Shown piece by piece: positions 52,348 through 60,135 of a stretch of DNA of 64,000 nt. Numbering within the stretch: the stretch's first letter is position 1; each line of letters opens with the position of its first letter. The notes beneath the pieces are model-generated. The model had not been told where the DNA came from. It saw only the letters and a list, made by a program, of their open reading frames with translations, and ran no database searches. The DNA comes from Caballeronia sp. TF1N1 (lineage in GTDB: Bacteria; Pseudomonadota; Gammaproteobacteria; Burkholderiales; Burkholderiaceae), in the NCBI RefSeq assembly GCF_022878925.1, contig NZ_CP084626.1:868001-932000 (forward strand). Direction: 5' to 3'. The position numbers and the translations under genes were made by a program.

Positions 52348-54264
52348 ATGCTGCGTTCAATCCGGACATCCATTGCGACGGTATCCATCAGCGGCACCTT
52401 GCCCGAGAAGCTGAAGGCAATCCGCGCGGCAGGGTTCGATGGCGTCGAGATTTTCGAGAACGATCTGCTGTACTTCGACGGCACGCCCGCCGACGTGCGC
52501 CGCATGTGCGCGGATCTTGGCCTCGCCATCTATCTGTTCCAGCCGTTTCGCGACTTCGAGGGCGTGAGCGCCGAGCGTCTCGCGAAGAACGCCGAGCGCG
52601 CGAAGCGCAAGTTCGAGCTGATGCACGAGCTCGGCGCGGATCGCATGCTGGCGTGCAGCAATGTGTCGCCGGACACCATCGGCGACGACGCGCTGATCGT
52701 CGATCAACTCGGCAAGCTCGCGCGCCTCGCGGAAGAAGCGGGCGTGATCGTCGGATACGAAGCGCTTGCGTGGGGGCGTCACGTCAACTCGTACAAGCAC
52801 GCGTGGAAACTCGTCGATGCCGTGAATCACGCAAGTCTCGGTATCGTGCTCGACAGCTTCCATACGCTTTCCATCCGCGATTCGGTGGAGGAGATCGCGC
52901 GGATTCCGGGCGACCGCATCACCTTCGTGCAAATCGCCGATGCGCCCGTGCTCGCCATGGACGTGCTCGAATGGAGCCGTCACTATCGCTGCTTTCCGGG
53001 GCAAGGCGCGTTCGATGTCGCGGGCTTCACGGCGCGCGTGTTCGAAGCGGGTTATGCCGGCCCGCTCTCGCTCGAAATTTTCAACGATGGTTTTCGCGCC
53101 GCGCCCACGGCCATCACCGCCGCGGACGGGCATCGCTCGCTGCGCTTTCTGGAAGAGCAGACGCGCGCATTGATGGGCGACCAGGCGCCAGCCGAACTCT
53201 TCGATCCGCCCGCGCCGCCCGCGCATATCGGCTTCCAGTTCCTCGAATTCGCCGTCGATGCCGCCACGCGCGAACATGTCGCCGGCTGGCTCGGCAGGTT
53301 GGGCTTTCGGCTGGCGGGCAAGCATCGCTCGAAGGATGTCTCGCTGTACCGGCATGGCGCGGGGTCGATCGTGCTCAACGCGGAAGCCGATTCCTTCGCG
53401 AGCGCGTTCTTCGAGCAGCACGGCTTGTCGCTGTGCGCGTCCGCATTTCATGTCGATGACGCGAAGCTCGCGTTCGAACGCGCGGCCGCTTATGGGTCGA
53501 AGCCGTTTTCGGGGCAGGTCGGACCGAACGAGCGCGTGGTGCCGGGCGTGCAGTCGCCTGACGGCAGCCTCGATTATTTCGTCGATGAGGAACCGGACGG
53601 TCCCACGCTGTGGGAATCCGATTTCATTTTGACGGACATCGACGGGCCTTACGAAGTGGGTCCGCTCGAACGTATCGACCACGTGTGTCTGTCGCTGCCC
53701 GCCGACGCGCTCGACACCTGGGTGCTGTTTTTCCGCAGCGCGTTCGGCTTCGAGGTCGAAGCAAGCGTGACCGTGCCGGACCCGTACGGTCTCGTGCGCA
53801 GCCGTGCGGTACGCAGCCGCGACGGGTCGGTGCGCATTGCGCTGAATGCGTCGATGGACCGGCATACCGCGGTGGTGGAGTCGCTGACGACCTATCGCGG
53901 TTCGGGTTTGAATCACGTGGCGTTCAGCACGTCCGATATCTTCGATGCCATTCCTCGACTCGAAGCCGATGGCGTCAAATTCCTGCGCATTCCGCGCAAC
54001 TACTACGACGATCTGGTTGCGCGCTACGGCCTGGCCGACGAACTGATCGACGCCATGCACGAACACAACATTCTTTACGATCGCGACGAGCGTGGCGGCG
54101 AGTTTTTTCATGCGTACACCGAGCAGCTCGATCAGCGCTTCTTCCTGGAAGTGATCGAACGGCGCGGCGGTTACGATGGTTACGGCGCGGCGAATGCGGC
54201 CGTGCGGCTCGCGGCGCATGCGCAACAGCAGCGGGCGCGGCAGGGGGCTTCGGCGGGCGGATGA
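52348..54264 (+). CDS. quiC: 3-dehydroshikimate dehydratase, QuiC type (TIM barrel plus HPPD-like domain)
   Basis: This 638-residue fusion converts 3-dehydroshikimate to protocatechuate. Residues 1 to about 280 form a sugar-phosphate-isomerase-like TIM barrel with metal ligands Glu138 (GYEALAWGRH), Asp169 (VLDSFHTL), Gln195 (FVQIADAP) and Glu243 (SLEIFNDGF). The spacing agrees with the Pseudomonas QuiC1 metal site. Residues from about 290 are a 4-hydroxyphenylpyruvate-dioxygenase-like VOC domain (DHVCLSLP, LNHVAFSTSDI, QRFFLEVIERRGGYDGYG). Automatic pipelines call it 'sugar phosphate isomerase/HPPD'. It diverges from the quinate/shikimate dehydrogenase. AACGAGGAGGCAGCG holds the ribosome-binding site. 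Confidence 0.92.
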   Translation: MLRSIRTSIATVSISGTLPEKLKAIRAAGFDGVEIFENDLLYFDGTPADVRRMCADLGLAIYLFQPFRDFEGVSAERLAKNAERAKRKFELMHELGADRMLACSNVSPDTIGDDALIVDQLGKLARLAEEAGVIVGYEALAWGRHVNSYKHAWKLVDAVNHASLGIVLDSFHTLSIRDSVEEIARIPGDRITFVQIADAPVLAMDVLEWSRHYRCFPGQGAFDVAGFTARVFEAGYAGPLSLEIFNDGFRAAPTAITAADGHRSLRFLEEQTRALMGDQAPAELFDPPAPPAHIGFQFLEFAVDAATREHVAGWLGRLGFRLAGKHRSKDVSLYRHGAGSIVLNAEADSFASAFFEQHGLSLCASAFHVDDAKLAFERAAAYGSKPFSGQVGPNERVVPGVQSPDGSLDYFVDEEPDGPTLWESDFILTDIDGPYEVGPLERIDHVCLSLPADALDTWVLFFRSAFGFEVEASVTVPDPYGLVRSRAVRSRDGSVRIALNASMDRHTAVVESLTTYRGSGLNHVAFSTSDIFDAIPRLEADGVKFLRIPRNYYDDLVARYGLADELIDAMHEHNILYDRDERGGEFFHAYTEQLDQRFFLEVIERRGGYDGYGAANAAVRLAAHAQQQRARQGASAGG

Positions 54265-54330
54265 TTGGCTGGCCGCGCGTGACTGCGCGTCCTATCATGA
54301 AGACATGGCGGCAATTCAAAGGAGGGCGCC

Positions 54331-54501
54331 ATGTTCGACTTACCGATGTTTCTAGTGGGCCTTGCGGCGCTTGCCGCCATTAGCATCGTCTTGCTGGCCG
54401 ACGATTGGCGCGATGCGCGGCGCGAGCGCATGGCGCGACGTGAGCTCGAGCGAGCGGCGCATCATCCGCTGCGGGAGTGGTGGCTCAGGCATCGGCACTG
54501 A
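54331..54501 (+). CDS. 56-residue membrane-anchored small protein
   Basis: This very short gene begins ATG 54331 six to seven bases after a perfect AGGAGGG box. The protein starts MFDLPMFLVGLAALAAISIV, one membrane helix, followed by an Arg-rich helix (DDWRDARRERMARRELERAA) and the end REWWLRHRH. A single-pass inner-membrane protein with cytoplasmic basic tail is predicted. Its 3' end overlaps the convergent gene at 54485 by 17 bases. No family is recognised. Confidence 0.6.
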   Translation: MFDLPMFLVGLAALAAISIVLLADDWRDARRERMARRELERAAHHPLREWWLRHRH

Positions 54502-54805
54502 GCGGCGCGCCGGGTTCGATATCGGCGGCATCGGCCAGGCGCTTGGCTTCGCGTGCCTCCGCGGCGGCTTCGAACCGGTCGACATACAAATACAACCGAT
54601 GCACCGTCTGCAACTGCGTGTGAGACAGATGCGCCTGCCGCGTGATGGCCGCGAGACGCTCGCGCCAATACGAAGGCGGCAGCGCGTACCCGCCCGCGTC
54701 GCGCGACAATGACTGCCGCAACACCCGCTCGAGATGAGTCAGGTCCTGGTCTGCCAGCAATGCCGAGAACGCGCCTTGTGGCTTGGTATCGGGGATAGGG
54801 TCCAT
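54485..54805 (-). CDS. small soluble protein, unknown
   Basis: This 106-residue, mostly helical protein has no signal or membrane segment. It contains LADQDLTHLERVLRQSLSRD, LPPSYWRERLAAITRQAHLSHTQLQTVHRLYLYVDRF and a low-complexity end. The YWRERL...LYLYVDRFE core looks conserved in style. I do not know its function. It converges with the 56-residue gene and lies upstream of tRNA-Arg on the opposite strand. Confidence 0.65.
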   Translation of the reverse strand: MDPIPDTKPQGAFSALLADQDLTHLERVLRQSLSRDAGGYALPPSYWRERLAAITRQAHLSHTQLQTVHRLYLYVDRFEAAAEAREAKRLADAADIEPGAPLSADA

Positions 54806-54924
54806 TATTGCGATGGCGGCCGTTTCTGATCCAACTTGATAGGGATAAACCCTGAACGTACGCCGTTGGCGTCAGCGTGATGAATTTTCCGCGCGACGTC
54901 CCGATTAGCGCGAGTGGCGTTTGC

Positions 54925-54930
54925 TATACT
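54925..54930 (+). promoter_or_regulatory. -10 box of the tRNA-Arg promoter
   Basis: TATACT lies 56 bases before the tRNA. A weak -35 candidate (GATTAG, 54903-54908) is 16 bases upstream. Confidence 0.45.
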
Positions 54931-54985
54931 CTGCGCTCGCTTGGCCGTCTCGCAACGGCGAGCCGTGCGCCTCGATGCTGGCGCG

Positions 54986-55060
54986 CTCCCCGTAGTTCAA
55001 TGGATAGAACGAGTGCCTCCTAAGCGCTAGATGCAGGTTCGATTCCTGCCGGGGGGACCA
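54986..55060 (+). tRNA. tRNA-Arg (anticodon CCU)
   Basis: A complete 75-nt cloverleaf with encoded CCA is present. The acceptor arms CTCCCCG and CGGGGGG pair with one G-U. The D-arm contains GTTCAATGGATAGAAC. The anticodon stem AGTGC/GCGCT closes the loop CTCCTAA, with anticodon CCT at 55019-55021. The T-arm GCAGG-TTCGATT-CCTGC is standard. It reads AGG codons. Such tRNA genes are common integration sites, but no duplicated 3' end was seen in the window. Confidence 0.96.
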
Positions 55061-55638
55061 TCCTAGGTGCCGACATCACCTAAGAAAACCCCATCGCCGT
55101 CTCAAAAACGCTAATCGGCAGGGCGCGCTCATGAGCGGCAAGCGCCCGTCGAATGGATACGCCTCGGCTCGGGCGTCTTGCATCCTGTCGCAAAGCGCGG
55201 CCACCTCATGGATTCCCCAGTCCTCGTGTGCGGGACGTCAGTCATTGGTTAACGCACCCATTTGAGGTGTCCACTACGGCTTGAGTCGATCAAGTCTGCC
55301 GAGACGCTGCGCCACCTACGACGAACCCCAAAGCGCGTTCGCAACCACGCCGGAATCGTTGCAAGCGCTTGGGATAGAGTTCAAGCCGACGCTGTAGCCA
55401 GCACGCATATCCAACATTGCCCCTGAGCGTCTTCCGCCATGAGATGCGCCCGTCGACTAAGCGTGCCTCAATCAAATCGATCTTCATCGCCTGTTTAATT
55501 TTTTCCTTCCAGTGCCGTTAATCCAGAAAGTTCGCGCTTAGGGAAAAGGTTAAGTGATCGTCGAATTCGATCCATGAGACAACTTCGTTCCAACCTGCCA
55601 TCAGCGCATATCGCCGCAACTTCTACTGGCGGGTGACA
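55061..55638. other. non-coding region between tRNA-Arg and the PAS-GGDEF gene
   Basis: These 578 bases are less GC-rich than the neighbourhood and hold no recognised gene. A minus-strand frame (55290-55487, starting MKIDLIEARLVDGRISWRKT) lacks a clear ribosome-binding site and family match. A TAGGTG/CACCTA hairpin without T-run follows the tRNA. No integrase or transposase remnant was identified. Confidence 0.4.
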
Positions 55639-58600
55639 ATGCATAACAATCCGGTGAAATTCTCCTTTACTCCGGCCGATCAGGAAGCGCTGGAAAGAAG
55701 CCTCGGGCGGATCGCCTTCGCGCCCGACGGCAGCATCCTTCGTGTCAACGAGCGCTTCCTGGAGCTCTTCGACTACAAGGGCTGGGAGCTCGTCGGACGC
55801 AATCGCAGCATCTTCAGGCCGCTCGCGACAGGCGCCACCGCGCCGGACGAGATCGATACGGTCTTCGCAACCGCCAAAGCCTTCTTCGGCGAGATGCAGC
55901 AGTTGAAGCGCGATGGCACGTCCTTCTGGACCGAGGTTTCCTGCATACCGGTCGCAACCGAAGACGGCGCGGTCGGCGAGACCGTCATGCTGGTGCGCGA
56001 CGTCACTGACCGCATGATGTCGGCCGCCGACGTCGCCGGCCAGATCGCCGCCATCAACACTTCGCAGGCCGTCATCCATTTCGCGATGGACGGCACCATT
56101 CTTCATGCCAACGAGAAGTTTCTGGAGGCCACCGGCTACCGGCTCGATGAACTCGTCGGCAAACATCATCGAATGTTCGTCGCCACCGACGAGGCCAGGG
56201 ACCCGTCCTATGCCGCCTTCTGGGAACGGTTGCGGCAGGGTTTGCACGCTTCCGGCGAATATCGGCGATTCCGCAAGGACGAAAAGGCCGTCTGGCTTCG
56301 GGCAACCTACAATCCGATCCTCGACCTCGAAGGACGTCCGTTCAAAATCGTCAAGTATGCGGTCGACGTCACGTCGGAGAAGAAGCAGAACGCCGATTTC
56401 GAAGGCCAGATCGCCGCCATCGACAAGTCGCAGTGCATGGTGACCTTTTCGCCCGACGGCACCATTCTCGACGCCAACCGCAACTTCCTGGAAGCGGTCG
56501 GCTACACGATGGAGGAGCTCGAAGGCCGTCATCACCGCATGTTCGTCGATCCCGCGTACGCGCACAGTCTCGACTACGAGATCTTCTGGAGCGATCTGGC
56601 CGCCGGCCGTCATCGCAGCGGCGAGTTCCGGCGGATCGGCCGCGACAAGCGCGAAATCTGGCTGCAGGCAATCTACAGCCCGGTGCTCGACCAGGACGGG
56701 CGGCCCTTCAAGATCGTCAAATACGCGACGGTGGTCACGCGTGAAAAGCTTCGCCAGGCGGACCACCAAGGCCAGATCGCCGCGATCCACAAGTCGCAGA
56801 GTGTCGTCGCCTTCAATGTCGACGGCACGATCCTCGACGCCAACGACAACTTCCTGGACCTGACGGGCTATCGGCTGTCCCAGGTCATCGGTCGCCATCA
56901 TTCGATGTTCGTCTCGGCCGAGGAGCGAGAAAGCGAAGCTTATGGGAAGTTCTGGCAGACGCTCGCCGCGGGCGAGTATCAGGCAGGCGAGTTCAAGCGG
57001 CTCGGCCGCGATGGCCGCGAGATCTGGCTGCAGGCTTCCTATAATCCGATCCTCGACATGAACGGGCGTACCTTCAAGGTCGTCAAGAACGCCGTCGACG
57101 TCACCGGGCAAAAGCTGCGGCAAGGTGATTACGAAGGACAGATCGCCGCGATCAACAAGTCGCAAAGCGTCGTCTCGTTCGACATGGACGGCAATGTGCT
57201 CGAGGCGAACGACAACTTTCTTACCCTGATGGGCTACGCGCTCCCGGAAGTCGTCGGCCGGCACCATCGCATGTTCGTCGACAAGGAAACCGTCGCGCAT
57301 GCCGATTACGCACGCTTCTGGAGCGATCTGCGCGCGGGCAAGTTCCTGTCCTCGAAGTTCAAACGCATCGCCGCGAACGGGGCGGAAGTGTGGATTCAGG
57401 CGTCCTACAATCCGATCTACGACCTGAACGGCAAGCCCTTCAAGATCGTCAAGATCGCCGCCGACATCACCGCCGACGTCTCGCTCGCCGCCGATCTCTC
57501 GCGCGCCCAGAAAGAAGTCCAGCACGATCCGGCGACGGGCCTTCCGAACCGGCTCGGCCTGCGCAAGTTCATGCGTCAGGTGCTTTCGGCGACCGACAGC
57601 GAGCTCGCGCTCTTCTATCTCGATCTCGATCACTTCAAGCCGATCAACGACACGTTCGGCCATGAAGTCGGCGATCTCGTCCTGCGCACCGTTGCCGCCC
57701 GTCTGACGGGCGAGTTGACAGAAGGGCAGCTCGTGGCGCGGATCGGAGGAGACGAGTTTGTCGTCGCGGCCACGAATCTCACGCGGCCGCAGATCGTCGA
57801 ACTCGCGGAGCGCCTCATCGAGTCCGTGTCGCAGCCGATCGCTCATGGCGAGCGGTGGCTGGAGGTCGGTCTTTCGATCGGTATCGCGCTGACGCCGCAA
57901 GACACGCTGGAGGAAGACGAGCTTTTCCGCTTCGCCGACGTTGCGCTCTATCGTTCCAAGGGCAAGCAGCGTGGCACCTTCACCTTCTACGCCGAGGATG
58001 CGGAAACCTCCGCCGAGACCGAGCGGCATCTGGCGCACGACATGCTGATCGCGATCAAGGCGCGTGAGTTCGATCTTGCCTGCAGCGTGCGTGTTTCTGC
58101 AAACGACGCAATCGCCGTCGAGATTCAGCCGTGGTGGAACCACCCGACGCTCGGCCGCCTCGGCACCGAAACCTACCTGCGCGTCGCCGAACAAAGCGGT
58201 CTCGTCGTTCCTCTCGGCGACTGGATCTTGCGCGAGGCCTGCAAGCTCGCCACGGACTTGCCCGAGATTACCGTTTGCGTGCCGGTCTATCCGAAGCAGC
58301 TCCTGACCAGCGACTTTGCGCAGACGCTGACGCTGGCGCTGCGAGAGAGCGGCGTGGACGCGAGCCGCCTCGAACTGCGGCTCGAACGCGGCACGGCGCG
58401 CGTCAACACGGAAAGCCTTCGCTCCGATGTCGCAAAGCTCAGGGCGATGGGTCTCGAAGTCGTCGCCGATAGCGTGCTCGCCGGCGAAAACGCGCTTTCG
58501 AATCGCGCCTACTGGAGCATGGACCGGGTGATGGTCGACGCGCGCCTCGGCGCCATTCTCAAGAGACAGGCTCATCCGCTCGCAACCGAGATTGCCGAGA

Positions 58601-58803
58601 TCGAAGCTCGCGACGCCAAGGCGAAAATTTCCGGCAAACGCTGCTTCGAGATCGACGCCAGGGCGGCGCTACACAGCTTCGTGGTGCTCGATACGATCAA
58701 ACCGGCCGAGCTCACGGCCGCGCTTCGCGAGACGAGTAAGAGCGCGGAGGATGCGCAGGCCGAAGACGACGGGATGATCGCGAACAAAGAGAACGTCGCG
58801 TGA
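55639..58803 (+). CDS. multi-PAS protein with GGDEF and degenerate EAL domains
   Basis: This 1054-residue cytoplasmic protein has a divergent first PAS (about 10-125). Four tandem PAS repeats follow with an exact 122-residue period; GQIAAI starts them at about 134, 256, 378 and 500. Each repeat has GRHHRMFV- and F(K/R)R-like motifs. The GGDEF domain has an intact GGDEF near 703-707 and no RxxD site before it. The EAL domain (about 795-1000) has EIQ where EAL should be and lacks the DDFGTGYSSL and other catalytic motifs, so phosphodiesterase activity is not expected. The repeat style is typical of rhizobial proteins. ATG 55639 is preferred to GTG 55633. Confidence 0.9.
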   Translation: MHNNPVKFSFTPADQEALERSLGRIAFAPDGSILRVNERFLELFDYKGWELVGRNRSIFRPLATGATAPDEIDTVFATAKAFFGEMQQLKRDGTSFWTEVSCIPVATEDGAVGETVMLVRDVTDRMMSAADVAGQIAAINTSQAVIHFAMDGTILHANEKFLEATGYRLDELVGKHHRMFVATDEARDPSYAAFWERLRQGLHASGEYRRFRKDEKAVWLRATYNPILDLEGRPFKIVKYAVDVTSEKKQNADFEGQIAAIDKSQCMVTFSPDGTILDANRNFLEAVGYTMEELEGRHHRMFVDPAYAHSLDYEIFWSDLAAGRHRSGEFRRIGRDKREIWLQAIYSPVLDQDGRPFKIVKYATVVTREKLRQADHQGQIAAIHKSQSVVAFNVDGTILDANDNFLDLTGYRLSQVIGRHHSMFVSAEERESEAYGKFWQTLAAGEYQAGEFKRLGRDGREIWLQASYNPILDMNGRTFKVVKNAVDVTGQKLRQGDYEGQIAAINKSQSVVSFDMDGNVLEANDNFLTLMGYALPEVVGRHHRMFVDKETVAHADYARFWSDLRAGKFLSSKFKRIAANGAEVWIQASYNPIYDLNGKPFKIVKIAADITADVSLAADLSRAQKEVQHDPATGLPNRLGLRKFMRQVLSATDSELALFYLDLDHFKPINDTFGHEVGDLVLRTVAARLTGELTEGQLVARIGGDEFVVAATNLTRPQIVELAERLIESVSQPIAHGERWLEVGLSIGIALTPQDTLEEDELFRFADVALYRSKGKQRGTFTFYAEDAETSAETERHLAHDMLIAIKAREFDLACSVRVSANDAIAVEIQPWWNHPTLGRLGTETYLRVAEQSGLVVPLGDWILREACKLATDLPEITVCVPVYPKQLLTSDFAQTLTLALRESGVDASRLELRLERGTARVNTESLRSDVAKLRAMGLEVVADSVLAGENALSNRAYWSMDRVMVDARLGAILKRQAHPLATEIAEIEARDAKAKISGKRCFEIDARAALHSFVVLDTIKPAELTAALRETSKSAEDAQAEDDGMIANKENVA

Positions 58804-58812
58804 GAGTCGGTT

Positions 58813-60135
58813 CTACCGATCTTCGTTGTCGTTGAGCGGAGCCAGCGCCGGGCGCTTCGTTCTCCGACTTCGCCAAAACTTTGTGTGACGGCGCAGACGT
58901 GTGGGTGGCGCTTCATCGGCGCGACCCGTGCCCCGATAATGGACAATGGCCGAATCCGCCAGTCGCTTCAAGTCGCTCGGTTCGAACTCGCCGATATTGC
59001 GAAGCCGCGCCGGACGCGGATAACGCGGATTGACGTCCATCCATCGGTAGAGCGCCGGAACGATGCGCGACATGCTGCCCGCGCTCGCGGCCTTTCGAAG
59101 CGCCCGCCAGGCGGCGAACTCGCCTTCCGCGCGTGCTTTGCGCCACGCCGCCCACCGGCGCCAGCCGCGCTCGATCAGTACACGCATGCGCGGATAAAAC
59201 CAGATCGCGAGCGCCATAGCCGCCAGAGCGACACACGCATACATGACATCTCTCTCATCGAGGTAGATCACCGTATGCCGCGCCAGGCCGCCCGGAATGT
59301 CCCAAAGCGGCCGTTCGCTCGCTGCATGCGCGCGAAAGCTAAGCGCCGGAAGATGAATCTTTTCGCGCGCGCGAGTGGTCGTGTTCCACCATTCGATATC
59401 GATTGCCGGCAGCGTGTACGTTCCCGGACGCTCGACAAGATACGCGACCGTATCCGTGCGCTCGCCCGCGACGAATCCCGAACGGTCCTGCGTGATATTG
59501 CGGGTTACCGGCGGCTTCGAATAACGGCGCAATCCGGCGATGTCCGCAAAAGCGAGCGGTGGAATAAGCATCGACTCGGTGCCTTCCGCGCGCTCCGTGA
59601 CAGCACGCGTCAAGGTGCCGCCGACTTCCAGCTTGCCGTCCGAAGGTTCGATCCTTTGCGTCACGGTAAGCTTTGGCGTGGGGAAAAACGACGCCATGTC
59701 TTCGGCCCCCGCCGGCACGCTTGCGACTAACTCCAGCCGGGGCGTCGTAAGCGTGACCGGTCCGTCGGCGCCGCCGGGATGCAGCGTGATGGCGAACGGC
59801 GGCACATCGAAAGTGCCCGCCGCGCGCGGCACGATTCGATAGACGCGCCGTACCCCGAACCAGCGCACGCCGTCCATGGTCTCCGAAAGGTTCTGCGCAC
59901 TCTCGTCAGGCAACGTGACGAACGCATCGTGCACGTCGAACAGCGGCCAGTCCGGCGCGGCCGTGAACCATGTGGTCGTGAGCGCATCGACGACGAGTTG
60001 CGCCGCGCTGCCCGCCACTACCTTGCCAGCCGGTTCGAGATGCGCGCGCAACATGGTTCGGGGCGCATCGTCCGCGTGAGCGATCGAAAGCACGTTCGAG
60101 AGAATGACGAACCCTATCGCGAGGAGCAATCGCAT
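58813..60135 (-). CDS. batD: BatD-like membrane protein
   Basis: This protein of about 440 residues has a signal peptide (MRLLLAIGFVILSNVLSIAHA) and Ig-like periplasmic domains typical of BatD (LEPAGKVVAGSAAQLVVDALTTTWF, YRIVPRAAGTFDVPPFAITL). One membrane helix lies near residue 310 (YACVALAAMALAIWFYP), with a basic cytoplasmic tail. Bat operons were linked to oxygen tolerance or envelope stress, but the mechanism is unclear. The start codon overlaps the stop of the upstream VWA gene (TGATG), so translation is coupled. It is the last gene of the operon. Confidence 0.78.
   Translation of the reverse strand: MRLLLAIGFVILSNVLSIAHADDAPRTMLRAHLEPAGKVVAGSAAQLVVDALTTTWFTAAPDWPLFDVHDAFVTLPDESAQNLSETMDGVRWFGVRRVYRIVPRAAGTFDVPPFAITLHPGGADGPVTLTTPRLELVASVPAGAEDMASFFPTPKLTVTQRIEPSDGKLEVGGTLTRAVTERAEGTESMLIPPLAFADIAGLRRYSKPPVTRNITQDRSGFVAGERTDTVAYLVERPGTYTLPAIDIEWWNTTTRAREKIHLPALSFRAHAASERPLWDIPGGLARHTVIYLDERDVMYACVALAAMALAIWFYPRMRVLIERGWRRWAAWRKARAEGEFAAWRALRKAASAGSMSRIVPALYRWMDVNPRYPRPARLRNIGEFEPSDLKRLADSAIVHYRGTGRADEAPPTRLRRHTKFWRSRRTKRPALAPLNDNEDR

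Noticed and set aside
55290-55487. 65-codon minus-strand frame after tRNA-Arg, considered as an integrase or transposase remnant
   Set aside because: It has no motif, no ribosome-binding site and no adjacent repeat of the tRNA end.
55495-58575. 1026-codon open frame on the minus strand
   Set aside because: It mirrors the PAS repeats of the real gene on the opposite strand; its own apparent repeats come only from that.
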